64,000 nt of DNA from Glycomyces artemisiae (GTDB lineage: Bacteria > Actinomycetota > Actinomycetes > Mycobacteriales > Micromonosporaceae), in NCBI RefSeq assembly GCF_003002955.1, contig NZ_PVTJ01000004.1, positions 248,001 to 312,000 on the forward strand, given 5' to 3'. How positions within the stretch are numbered: position 1 is the stretch's first letter; each line of letters starts with the position of its first letter. The position numbers and the translations under genes are program-made. Below are positions 43,391 through 50,997 of the stretch, in pieces. The notes beneath the pieces were generated by a model that saw nothing but the letters and a program-made list of their open reading frames with translations, searched no databases and was not told where the DNA came from.

Positions 43391-43904
43391 GATGCTTCGA
43401 CCATATCGGGTGGAGACGGCGCAGTGCGCGCGCGTCCGCCGCGACGGTGGCGTCCCGTAGCAGGTCCCTCACCCGGCCCTTCCCGGGCAGCTCCGCGTCC
43501 CGGTCCACCGCGAACCACGGGACCAGCACGAACGCCCGCAGGTGCGCGAGCGGGTGCGGCAGCCGGAGGCGCGGCTCCTCCGAGTGGACGGCGCCCGATT
43601 CGTCCCATACGGCGACGAGGTCGACGTCGAGGGTCCGGGGCCCGTAGGGCCGCTCGGGGTCGCGGACGCGCCCCGCTTCGGCTTCGAGGCGCTGGCCGAG
43701 TTCGAGCCAGTCGTGCGCGCTGCGCGCAGGGTCCTCGGCGATGACGGCGATGTTGTAGTACGCGGGCTGCTCGTCGTCGCCGCCCCACGGGGGCGTCTCG
43801 TAGACGTCGGAGACCGCGGTCGGTTCCACGGCGGCGATGGCGGACCGCAGCGCGGCCTCGCGGTCGCCCAGGTTGGAGCCCATGCTGAAGACGACCCTGC
43901 TCAT
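43383..43904 (-). CDS. folK: 6-hydroxymethyl-7,8-dihydropterin pyrophosphokinase
   Basis: 173 residues. 'VVFSMGSNLGDREAAL' is the HPPK N-terminal strand, 'VYETPPWGGDDEQPAYYN' the pterin-binding loop, and 'RPYGPRTLDVDLV' the family signature with the two metal-binding Asp residues. 'LPHPLAHLRAFVLVP' follows, as in other FolK proteins. It transfers pyrophosphate from ATP to the pterin in folate synthesis. It overlaps folB upstream (ATGA) and DUF3180 downstream. FolP and folE are not in the window and should lie beyond or elsewhere. Confidence 0.96.
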   Translation of the reverse strand: MSRVVFSMGSNLGDREAALRSAIAAVEPTAVSDVYETPPWGGDDEQPAYYNIAVIAEDPARSAHDWLELGQRLEAEAGRVRDPERPYGPRTLDVDLVAVWDESGAVHSEEPRLRLPHPLAHLRAFVLVPWFAVDRDAELPGKGRVRDLLRDATVAADARALRRLHPIWSKHHE

Positions 43905-44266
43905 GGCGCGCTCCGCTCGATGGTGACGGCGACGTCGGCGAACTGCTGCGCGATCGGCGCCTGGGGCTTGTGGACGGTCACTCTGGCGGAGCTGACGCCG
44001 TCGAGGGCGGTGCAGGCGTCCGCGAGCCGCTCGGCGAGCGTCTCGATGAGGTTGACGGGCTCGCCCGCGACGATGGCGGCGAGCGCGTCGGCGAGGGCGC
44101 CGTAGTCGACGGTGTGCTTGAGGTCGTCGGTGGCCGCGGCCGCGGCGGTGGAGGTGCGGAGGGCGACGTCGATGACGAAGTCCTGCCCGGCGTCCCGCTC
44201 GAAGTCGAAGACGCCGTGGCGCCCGTGGACGCGCAGGCCGGTCAGGGTGATCAGGTCGGTTTCCAC
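43901..44266 (-). CDS. folB: Dihydroneopterin aldolase
   Basis: 121 residues if it starts at GTG 44266, a position that matches the family start; an in-frame GTG at 44287 would add seven residues. 'LTGLRVHGRHGVFDFER' is the FolB N-terminal motif with the catalytic-type Glu/Lys region, 'TVDYGALADALAAIV' the mid helix, and 'LIETLAERLADAC' the pterin-binding helix. It converts dihydroneopterin to the substrate of FolK, whose gene it overlaps by ATGA. It heads the operon that continues through folK, DUF3180 and the two permease-like genes. Confidence 0.93.
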   Translation of the reverse strand: METDLITLTGLRVHGRHGVFDFERDAGQDFVIDVALRTSTAAAAATDDLKHTVDYGALADALAAIVAGEPVNLIETLAERLADACTALDGVSSARVTVHKPQAPIAQQFADVAVTIERSAP

Positions 44267-44323
44267 GCGCCCGAGCCTACTCGACACACCCGTGGAGTCG
44301 AGGAAGGACGATCGGAGGCCCGG

Positions 44324-45049
44324 TCAGGGGCCCTCTGCGGGCGCGGCGGCGGCCTCCACGGCGGTTTCCGCGGCCTCGGCGGGGGCGCGCTGGGCGGGGA
44401 CCCCGGCGCGCGCGTCCCGGGCGGCCCGGCGGGCGGCGGTGCGCGAGCGCACGAAGTACCAGGTGGCGACCGCGAGGACGGCGCCCGCGAGGAGGATCGG
44501 CAGGAGCCGCAGGTTCGCGTCGAACCAGTGCAGGAGCTCCCGGTACTCAGCGTCGGGGTCGAACAGGAGCACCGCGGCGATCCCCGCGGCGACCACGCCC
44601 GCGCCGGTGAACAGGCCCGAGCGCCACCACAGGCCGAGGCTGAGGCGGCGGGCGAGGATGCCCGCGGCGTCGAAGATCCGCTTGGCGCGCAGGGCCCGGA
44701 TGGTGCCGACAAGGTAGGCGAGGCGCAGCACCTGGGCGCCGCCCGCGGCGAGCACGAGGCTCGCGACGGTGAGCAGGCAGACCAGGAGCATCCACTTGTG
44801 GCGCCACAGCCACTCGCGCTTGTGCTCGGCCGCGAGGAGCAGCACCACCGACTCGAACCACAGCACCGCCCCGGCGGCCCAGCCGATCGCCTTGCCCGCC
44901 AAGGCGAAGCCGCCGTCGGTCCAGACGGTGAGGAACACCGCGGGGATGGAGGCGCACACCGCGACGAGGACCGGGACCTTCAGTTTGTACTGGACGAACC
45001 GGGCGAAGACGGTGAGCTTGTCTGGGCGCGCAGGGGCATTCGTGCTCAC
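44324..45049 (-). CDS. Four-to-six-helix membrane protein of unknown function
   Basis: 241 residues from GTG 45049. Helices lie at about 27-45, 50-72, 83-105, 140-160 and 175-195. The segment 'EWLWRHKWMLLVCLLTVASL' followed by 'GAQVLRLAYLVGTIRALRAKR' recalls the S2-S4 region of voltage-sensor channel proteins, with a charged RxxR series, but no pore sequence (TVGYG) is present. The C-terminus is an Ala/Glu-rich tail. Its neighbours give no clue: it lies between folB and glpD and is transcribed towards folB. The voltage-sensor likeness is only a resemblance. Confidence 0.6.
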   Translation of the reverse strand: MSTNAPARPDKLTVFARFVQYKLKVPVLVAVCASIPAVFLTVWTDGGFALAGKAIGWAAGAVLWFESVVLLLAAEHKREWLWRHKWMLLVCLLTVASLVLAAGGAQVLRLAYLVGTIRALRAKRIFDAAGILARRLSLGLWWRSGLFTGAGVVAAGIAAVLLFDPDAEYRELLHWFDANLRLLPILLAGAVLAVATWYFVRSRTAARRAARDARAGVPAQRAPAEAAETAVEAAAAPAEGP

Positions 45050-45118
45050 CCTTCCAATTTACGCGTCTCGTGCGCGGAGACGGGTGTCAGCCCAGCTCGC
45101 TGCACGTATCGTGAACGA

Positions 45119-46876
45119 ATGCGCACGCCCGTGTCCTGGTCCCGATCGCAGGCCGGCCGCCTCTCCCCCGAGCGGCGGCGCGCCGACCTGGAGCGGCTCG
45201 CCTCCGAACCGTTCGATGTGGTCGTCGTGGGCGGCGGCGCCACGGGCGCGGGCGCGGCGGTCGACGCGGCCTCGCGGGGCCTGCGGACCGCGCTGGTGGA
45301 GGCGCGGGACTTCGCGTCGGGCACGTCGTCGCGGTCCAGCAAGCTCGTCCACGGCGGCCTGCGGTACCTGGAGCAGCTGGAGCTGGGCCTGGTCCACGAG
45401 GCGCTCACCGAGCGGGGGCTCCTCGCCGGGACGATCGCGCCGCACCTGGTGCGTCCCGTGCCGTTCCTCTTGCCGCTCAAGGGGATCTGGGACCGGGCGT
45501 ACTACGGTGCGGGCGTCGCGGCCTACGACGTGCTCGCGACGGCGCTCGGTGCGGGCCGCGGGCGCGGGGGCCTGCCGTGGCACCGGCACCTCTCGCGCGA
45601 GGGCGCGCTGCACGCGTTCCCCGACCTGGACCCGGAGATCCGCGGCGCGATCCGGTACTACGACGCGCAGGTGGACGACGCGCGCCTGGTGGTGGCGCTC
45701 GCGCGCACGGCCGCGTCGCTCGGCGCGGCCGTCGTGCCGTCGGCGCAGGCGGTCGGCTTCGGGCGGCAGGACGGGCGGATCACCGGCGTCGAGGTGCTCG
45801 ACGTCGAGACGGGCACGCGGCGGTTCGTCAAGGCGCGCACCGTGGTCTGCGCGGCGGGCGTGTGGAGCGACGAGCTCGCGCGGACGCTCCCGGAGCGGCC
45901 GGGCCTGGCGGTGCAGGCGTCCAAAGGAGTGCACCTGGTGCTCCCGGGCTCGGCGATCGAGGGGTCGGCGGGGATCATCTCGCGCACGAGGTGGAGCGTC
46001 CTGTTCATCATCCCGTGGGACGGGCACTGGCTCATCGGCACCACCGATACGGAGTGGGAGCTCGACCCGGCGCATCCGGCAGCGTCGGCGAGCGATGTCG
46101 CGTACCTGCTCCAGCAGGCCAGCGAGGTCCTCGGCCGCAGACTCGACGTGGCGCAGGTCGAAGGCGTGTACGCGGGGCTGCGGCCGCTGCTGCGCGGCGA
46201 GACCGAGGAGACCTCGAAGCTCAGCCGCGAGCACGCCGTGGTCGAGCCGGAGCCGGGGCTGTTCTTCGTGGCGGGCGGGAAGCTCACCACGTACCGGATC
46301 ATGGCGAAGGACGCGATCGACGCCGCGGCGGTGAGCCTCGGCCCGGAGGTGCCGCCGAGCGGCACGCGGCGGCTCCCGCTGCTGGGCGCCGACGGCTTCG
46401 CGGCCTACTGGGAGGCGCGCGAGCGGATCGCGGCGCGCAGCGGGCTCGGCGTCCCCGTGGTCGAGCACCTGCTGCGCCGCTACGGGAACCTCGCGCCGCA
46501 GCTGCTGCGCATGGTCGCCGACCAGCCGCAGCTGGGCCGCCCGCTCGCCCGCGGCGAGCACTACCTGCGCGCCGAGGTCGTCTACGCGGCCCGCGCCGAG
46601 GGCGCGCTCCACCTCGACGACGTCCTGACCCGGCGGCTGCGCCTGTCGATCGAGACCTTCGACCGCGGCACGCGCGCCGCCGAGGACGCCGCATCCCTCG
46701 CGGGCGCGGTGCTCGGCTGGGACGAGGCCCGGCAGGCCCTCGAAGTCGAGACGTACGTCCACCGCGTCGGCGCCGAGCGCCGCTCCCAGCAGCAGCCCGA
46801 CGACGACGCCGCCGAGACCGCCAGGCTCGCCGCGGTCGACCTGCGCCGCCTCGCCCGCCTCCGGCCGATCGGCTAG
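45119..46876 (+). CDS. glpD: FAD-dependent glycerol-3-phosphate dehydrogenase
   Basis: 585 residues, ATG at 45119. The N-terminal FAD site is 'VVVGGGATGAGAAVDAASRG' (about 36-55). 'SSRSSKLVHGGLRYLEQLEL' and 'WDGHWLIGTTDTEW' are GlpD landmarks, and a C-terminal DAO_C domain follows. The family oxidises sn-glycerol-3-phosphate to dihydroxyacetone phosphate at the membrane, passing electrons to quinone. DHAP is also the substrate of the glycerol-1-phosphate dehydrogenase at 12628-13683, but the genes are unlinked. No glpK or glpF is adjacent. Confidence 0.95.
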   Translation: MRTPVSWSRSQAGRLSPERRRADLERLASEPFDVVVVGGGATGAGAAVDAASRGLRTALVEARDFASGTSSRSSKLVHGGLRYLEQLELGLVHEALTERGLLAGTIAPHLVRPVPFLLPLKGIWDRAYYGAGVAAYDVLATALGAGRGRGGLPWHRHLSREGALHAFPDLDPEIRGAIRYYDAQVDDARLVVALARTAASLGAAVVPSAQAVGFGRQDGRITGVEVLDVETGTRRFVKARTVVCAAGVWSDELARTLPERPGLAVQASKGVHLVLPGSAIEGSAGIISRTRWSVLFIIPWDGHWLIGTTDTEWELDPAHPAASASDVAYLLQQASEVLGRRLDVAQVEGVYAGLRPLLRGETEETSKLSREHAVVEPEPGLFFVAGGKLTTYRIMAKDAIDAAAVSLGPEVPPSGTRRLPLLGADGFAAYWEARERIAARSGLGVPVVEHLLRRYGNLAPQLLRMVADQPQLGRPLARGEHYLRAEVVYAARAEGALHLDDVLTRRLRLSIETFDRGTRAAEDAASLAGAVLGWDEARQALEVETYVHRVGAERRSQQQPDDDAAETARLAAVDLRRLARLRPIG

Positions 46877-46890
46877 ACTCGGCATCCGTC

Positions 46891-46966
46891 GCCCCAGTAG
46901 CTCAGGGGATAGAGCGTCGGTTTCCTAAACCGTGCGTCGCAGGTTCGAATCCTGCCTGGGGCACCA
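46891..46966 (+). tRNA. tRNA-Arg (anticodon CCU)
   Basis: 76 bases including an encoded CCA. The acceptor stem pairs GCCCCAG with CTGGGGC. The D-arm GCTC/GAGC and the T-arm GCAGG-TTCGAAT-CCTGC are canonical. The anticodon loop TTCCTAA places CCT at 46924-46926, so it reads AGG, a rare codon in GC-rich genomes. It starts 15 bp after the glpD stop. Confidence 0.97.
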
Positions 46967-47175
46967 TCCCACTCCGGCGACAGCCGCTTCCGAAACTCTC
47001 GGAAATCCTCCTTGCCGCAATCTCCGCAATCCAGGTAGTCCTTCGGCGCGCATTCACCCATAGCCTGGGGTGATGAGTCCGAGAAAATTCCGGAAGTTCT
47101 CCGAAAGTCATTGACGCACAGAAGGGGCGTACGGATACTTATCGCATCGAAATTCATCGATCGATTGGAGGACGC
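46967..47175. other. Lower-GC region after the tRNA, with the xylanase promoter
   Basis: 209 bp without a gene, clearly richer in A/T than its surroundings, with short inverted repeats (TTCCGA / TCGGAA at 46988-47004). It begins exactly at the tRNA 3' end, a common place for integration, but no repeat of the tRNA end or integrase gene is present. Confidence 0.45.
47111..47139 (+). promoter_or_regulatory. Sigma-70-type promoter of the xylanase gene
   Basis: TTGACG at 47111-47116 and GATACT at 47134-47139 are spaced by 17 bp, close to the HrdB/SigA consensus, 37 bp before the start codon. ATCGA repeats (three between 47140 and 47165) directly downstream may be an operator. Confidence 0.65.
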
Positions 47176-47892
47176 ATGGCTGACAAGCGCCCGACAGGGG
47201 ACCGTTCCCCGTCCGACGCGCGCCGCGGCCCGTTCAGCCGCCGGGGGCTCCTGTTCGGCGGGGCAGGGGCGCTCGCGCTCGGCGGATCGAGCCTGCTGCT
47301 GCCGAGCGCGGCGAACGCGCAGACCGTGATCACCACCAACCAGACCGGGAGCCAGGGCGGGTACTACTACTCGTTCTGGACCGACTCGCAGGGCACCGTC
47401 TCGATGACCCTCGGCTCGGGCGGGAACTATACGGTGAACTGGGGCAACACCGGGAACTTCGTGTGCGGCAAGGGCTGGAGCAACGGCAGCCGCCGCACGG
47501 TGAACTGGTCGGGGAACTTCTCGCTCTCGGGTAACGGGTACCTGTGCCTGTACGGGTGGACGTCGAACCCGCTGGTCGAGTACTACATCGTCGACAGCTG
47601 GGGCACCTACCGCCCCACCGGGACCCACAAGGGCACCGTGTCGAGCAACGGCGGGACCTACGACATCTACCAGACGATGCGGTACAACGCGCCGTCCGTG
47701 GAGGGCACGAAGACGTTCCCGCAGTTCTGGAGCGTGCGCCAGTCGAAGAGCACCGGCGGGGCGATCACCACCGGGAACCACTTCGACGCGTGGGCGGGCA
47801 AGGGGATGCAGCTCGGCTCGTTCAACTACTACATGATCCTCGCGACCGAGGGCTACCAGTCCAGCGGCTACTCCAACATCTGGATGAGCTGA
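47176..47892 (+). CDS. GH11 endo-1,4-beta-xylanase, Tat-exported
   Basis: 238 residues; the ATG follows GGAGG. The N-terminus is a Tat signal ('[16 protein letters not shown]') with cleavage predicted after SAANA (residue 48). The mature domain is a single GH11 jelly roll: '[13 protein letters not shown]' has the nucleophile Glu135 and '[16 protein letters not shown]' the acid/base Glu225. It has no carbohydrate-binding module, so it is a small xylanase. It cleaves xylan outside the cell. It has its own promoter and lies next to an LPVTG surface protein. Confidence 0.96.
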   Translation: MADKRPTGDRSPSDARRGPFSRRGLLFGGAGALALGGSSLLLPSAANAQTVITTNQTGSQGGYYYSFWTDSQGTVSMTLGSGGNYTVNWGNTGNFVCGKGWSNGSRRTVNWSGNFSLSGNGYLCLYGWTSNPLVEYYIVDSWGTYRPTGTHKGTVSSNGGTYDIYQTMRYNAPSVEGTKTFPQFWSVRQSKSTGGAITTGNHFDAWAGKGMQLGSFNYYMILATEGYQSSGYSNIWMS

Positions 47893-47985
47893 CCGGCCGG
47901 GGTGCGGCGACCGGACGCCGCACCCCCGTGTGACTTCCGCGTGTCGCGCAATGCTTCTTCCGACCTGGTTTGCAACGATCGTTCC

Positions 47986-49158
47986 ATGTGGAAGCAACGT
48001 TCACAATGGATCAGGACGGGCACCGTCGCCGCCGCAGCCGCCGCCGCGGTGCTCCTCCCGTCGGCGGCCCTCGCCGCCGAGTACGCCGCCTGGTCGGGCG
48101 GCTCCGGGTCGTTCCAGATGTCGAGCCCCGCGACCGGGTTCCCCGGCGCGGGCCTGACCACCGACGGGTCCCCGGTCACGACCCCGTCGGGGAAGTCGAT
48201 CTGGATGGGCGAGGACACCCCCTTCGGCGCCGCGTTCGGCTCGTCCCAGAACAAGGGCTACATCGGCATCGGCACCACCGGCGGGAACCTGCCGTCCACG
48301 ACCACCGTCGTGTTCGACTCGCCGACCCCCGACGCGAACTGGGGCTTCGCCTTGGGCGACATCGACGTCGACATGGTGCGGATCTCCGGCACCGACGCCG
48401 ACGGCAACCCCCTCACCGCCGCCGACCTGGGCTACCAGAGCTCCTTCAACCTCTGCCAGAACTCCCCGCGCCCCGCCGGGTGCAAGTCCGCGGCCACCGA
48501 CCAGCCCACCTGGGACGCGGCCACGATGACGCTGACGGGCACCAACTCCGGCGACACGGTCGGCGCGACCGGCTGGTTCCGGCCCGCCGCCTCCATCGCC
48601 TCGCTGACGTTCACCTTCACCGACTTCACCGGCATCCCGATGTTCCAGTTCTGGCTCGCCGCCGACGCCTACGAGGTCGTCGTCGAGACCGAGCCGATCG
48701 AGATCGTGCCCGGGGCCGTCGGCGGCGACGTCGGCTTCTGCGAGGACATGGCCGGCAACGTGGTCCTCGAACTCCTCGACGCGAACGGCGATCCCGTCCT
48801 CGCCGACGGCGAACCGGTGACCGCGCCCCTCGACGACGAGGGCGACTTCCACTTCCCGGCGGTCTTCCCCGGCGAGTACCAGGTCCGCGTCTCCGGCGGC
48901 GGCTACCCGGTCGACGGCCCCGCCGTCCAGTCCGTCGACGTCGCCGACGGCGACGTCTCAGGCCTGTCCTTCAGTCTCGAATGCGTCCCCGAACCCCCCG
49001 CCGCCTCGCCCGCGGGCAACGACACGTCCGACGGCGACGCGGCCGACGACGCCCGCCCGGCCCTCCCCGTCACCGGCCCGGGAGCAGGCCTCTGGATCGC
49101 CGCCCTCCTCGCCATGGCCGGAGGGACCATCGCCGTCCGCAGATCCCGCAACCTCTAG
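47986..49158 (+). CDS. Cell-wall surface protein with LPVTG sortase signal
   Basis: 390 residues from ATG 47986. A Sec signal (about 1-28, ending 'SAALAAEYA'). The next ~210 residues form a beta-rich domain with 'SKSIWMGEDTPFG', 'NWGFALGDIDVDMVRI' and a Cys pair. A second domain (about 225-320) looks like an Ig/Cna-B-type fold with 'DVGFCEDMAGNVVLELLDAN' and 'YQVRVSGGGYPVDG'. A Pro/Asp-rich linker leads to 'ALPVTGPGAG', a membrane helix and 'RRSRNL', the sortase sorting signal. No sortase gene is in the window. Role is likely adhesion or display; the substrate is unknown. Confidence 0.85.
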   Translation: MWKQRSQWIRTGTVAAAAAAAVLLPSAALAAEYAAWSGGSGSFQMSSPATGFPGAGLTTDGSPVTTPSGKSIWMGEDTPFGAAFGSSQNKGYIGIGTTGGNLPSTTTVVFDSPTPDANWGFALGDIDVDMVRISGTDADGNPLTAADLGYQSSFNLCQNSPRPAGCKSAATDQPTWDAATMTLTGTNSGDTVGATGWFRPAASIASLTFTFTDFTGIPMFQFWLAADAYEVVVETEPIEIVPGAVGGDVGFCEDMAGNVVLELLDANGDPVLADGEPVTAPLDDEGDFHFPAVFPGEYQVRVSGGGYPVDGPAVQSVDVADGDVSGLSFSLECVPEPPAASPAGNDTSDGDAADDARPALPVTGPGAGLWIAALLAMAGGTIAVRRSRNL

Positions 49159-49167
49159 CACCACAAC

Positions 49168-49204
49168 GAGAACGGGCGGGGCCGCGCAGGTCCCGCCCGT
49201 TCTC
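49168..49204. terminator. Terminator after the LPVTG gene
   Basis: gagaacgggcggg / cccgcccgttctc, a perfect 13-bp stem with an 11-base loop. It lies between convergent genes and serves both. The same stem is found after the 68-aa gene at 52840. Confidence 0.75.
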
Positions 49205-49215
49205 CGCGCCTCGGA

Positions 49216-49911
49216 CTACGCGCTGACCTCGGGCCGCGGGATCGACGGCGGCAGCCACCTCCGCGCCCCGGCCCGGTACAGCGCGGCCGGGCGGCCGCCG
49301 TCGCGCGTGGTCGTCTCGCCGGTCGGCTCGATGAAGCCGTCGATCCGCGTGACCTTCCGGTGGAAGTTGCCCGGGTCGAGCTTCCCGCCCCAGACCGCCT
49401 CGTAGACGCGCCGCAGCTCCGAGATCGTGAACTCCTTGCGGCAGAAGGAGACGGCCGCGGTCGACTGGTTGAGGCTCTGGCGCGCCTTCTCGACGGCGTC
49501 CTGGAGGATCAGCTTGTGGTCGAACGCGAGGGGCTCCTTGAGCGCCTGGTCGACCGGGAGCCACTCGGTGGCCGCCGCATCGCCGCCCGCCTTGGCGACC
49601 GGCGGGTCGGGGATCATCGCGACCCATGCCCCGGACGCGATCTGGCCGCGCGGATCGCGTTCCGGATCGGTGTAGACGCCCACCAGTTCGAGGTGCGGGG
49701 TCATCCCGTCGAGCGAGGTCTCCTCTTCGAGCTCGCGGATGGCGGTCTGCCACAGGTTCTCGTCGGCCTCCATGTAGCCGCCGGGAATCGCGAGCATGCC
49801 CTCGAACGGCGCCTTGCCGCGCCGGATCAGCAGGACCTCCAGGCGGTCCTCGCGGACGGTCAGGATGACCACGTCCGCGGTGAGCTGGACGAGCGGGCTC
49901 CGGTCACGCAT
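49216..49911 (-). CDS. NUDIX hydrolase-fold regulator (NrtR-like)
   Basis: 231 residues; the ATG follows GGGGGAG. Residues about 10-150 are a NUDIX domain; its box 'GGYMEADENLWQTAIRELEEET' region (about 44-66) keeps R-E-x-x-E-E but the final Gly is replaced by Ser. The C-terminal ~80 residues form a winged helix ('KEFTISELRRVYEAVWGGKL', 'RKVTRIDGFIEPTG'). This is the NrtR architecture, in which the NUDIX domain senses ADP-ribose or related NAD breakdown products and the wHTH binds DNA. It is divergent from the phosphorylase-like operon, and the two promoters overlap. Confidence 0.88.
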   Translation of the reverse strand: MRDRSPLVQLTADVVILTVREDRLEVLLIRRGKAPFEGMLAIPGGYMEADENLWQTAIRELEEETSLDGMTPHLELVGVYTDPERDPRGQIASGAWVAMIPDPPVAKAGGDAAATEWLPVDQALKEPLAFDHKLILQDAVEKARQSLNQSTAAVSFCRKEFTISELRRVYEAVWGGKLDPGNFHRKVTRIDGFIEPTGETTTRDGGRPAALYRAGARRWLPPSIPRPEVSA

Positions 49912-49933
49912 CGGACTCCCCCTTCTTGACGAC

Positions 49934-49963
49934 TTGACAATAATTCATGTTCGTGCCTAGGAT
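49934..49963 (+). promoter_or_regulatory. Promoter of the three-gene phosphorylase-like operon
   Basis: TTGACA (49934-49939) and TAGGAT (49958-49963) with an 18-bp spacer match the sigma-70 consensus very well, about 100 bp upstream of the first start. Confidence 0.65.
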
Positions 49964-49990
49964 CGTAGCAGTCAATTGTCCAATAAACAA
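49962..49990 (-). promoter_or_regulatory. Promoter of the NUDIX regulator gene
   Basis: On the minus strand TTGTTT (49990-49985) and TACGAT (49967-49962) are spaced by 17 bp. Its -10 overlaps the -10 of the plus-strand promoter, so the two cannot be occupied together. An inverted repeat CCAAT/ATTGG (49980-49996) covers its -35. Confidence 0.55.
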
Positions 49991-50061
49991 TATTGGTCCT
50001 CACCTCGGCTTCCTCGGTCCCCGCAGGCCGATCACGGACCCCGCACCCCACGGAGCACCGC

Positions 50062-50997
50062 ATGACCACCCATCCCACCGCCGTCATCTGCACCCCGCTC
50101 GAACTCGAATACCGCGCCGTCCGCGGCCTGATCGGCGGCACCGCGACCGAGGAGCACCGCCGCGACTCGGTCTACGAGCGGTTCGACTACCGCGGCCGCA
50201 AGGCGGACTGGCGCCTCGTCCTGGCGCTCACCGGCAGGGGCAACACCGAGACCTCGGCGGCGGTCGAACGCGCCCTCGCCGCCTGGGAGCCCCAGGTCCT
50301 CCTGCTGGTGGGTGTGGGCGGCGGACTTCGCCGCTCCGCGGTCGGCGACGTCGTCGCCGCGACCAAGGTCTACGGGTACGAAGGCGGCCAGGACACCGAC
50401 CTGGAGTACCTCCCGCGGATCGACTCCCTCCCGACCTCCGCGATCCTCGACGAGCAGGCGAAGCGGGTGAGCCTCGAAGGCACCTGGATCTGGCGGGCCG
50501 AGCCCGAAGCCGACACCGCCCCGGAGGTCCACCACCGGCCGATCGCCTCCGGCGGCAAGGTCGTCACCGGGAGCGCCTCCGACACCGCGGAGCTCATCCG
50601 GAAGCACTTCAGCGACGCCACCGCGATCGACATGGAGGGCTTCGGCGCCATGGCCGCGGCCCGCCAGGTCCGGGGCGTCGAGGCGACCGTGATCCGCGGC
50701 GTCTCGGACCGCTTGGACGACAAGGACAAGGAGACCGACAAGCGGACCCAGCCGATGGCGGCCCGGCGCGCCGCCGCGTTCGCCCTCGCGCTCATCGACC
50801 GGTACGACCCGGACCCCGTCGAACCCGCTCCCGCGCCGACGCCGCCGTCCTCGAAGTACCACTTCGAACCGCAGCCCGGATCGAACACCACCATCGGCTA
50901 CATGGGCGACGGGGGCAATGCCACCTTCGGCGCGATCGGCACCAACGCCACGGGCCACATCCACCACCACTACCGCGACGAGGAGGAGGACCGGTGA
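50062..50997 (+). CDS. Nucleoside phosphorylase-superfamily protein with C-terminal Gly-rich motif
   Basis: 311 residues; CGGAG precedes the ATG. Residues 1-250 are a PNP/MTA-SAH nucleosidase domain: 'AVICTPLELEYRAVRGL' at the start, 'LLVGVGGGLRRSAVGDVVAA', 'AIDMEGFGAMAAA' with E192, and 'VIRGVSD' with D216, the base-binding and catalytic positions. A Pro-rich linker (about 252-265) leads to a tail (277-304) with 'GYMGDGGNATFGAIGTNAT' and a His cluster. The tail is not part of the enzyme family and recurs in the next two proteins. Such enzymes cleave N-glycosidic bonds; in bacterial conflict systems they act as nucleotide-depleting effectors. Substrate unknown. Confidence 0.88.
   Translation: MTTHPTAVICTPLELEYRAVRGLIGGTATEEHRRDSVYERFDYRGRKADWRLVLALTGRGNTETSAAVERALAAWEPQVLLLVGVGGGLRRSAVGDVVAATKVYGYEGGQDTDLEYLPRIDSLPTSAILDEQAKRVSLEGTWIWRAEPEADTAPEVHHRPIASGGKVVTGSASDTAELIRKHFSDATAIDMEGFGAMAAARQVRGVEATVIRGVSDRLDDKDKETDKRTQPMAARRAAAFALALIDRYDPDPVEPAPAPTPPSSKYHFEPQPGSNTTIGYMGDGGNATFGAIGTNATGHIHHHYRDEEEDR

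Noticed and set aside
46902-47111. A 69-codon minus-strand frame with a 'PQAGFEPATHGLGNRR' stretch
   Set aside because: It is the reverse translation of the tRNA-Arg gene and its flank, a known annotation artefact.
47841-47935. Possible link of xylanase and LPVTG gene in one operon
   Set aside because: There is a 93-bp gap and the second gene has no strong ribosome site; co-transcription is possible but not shown.
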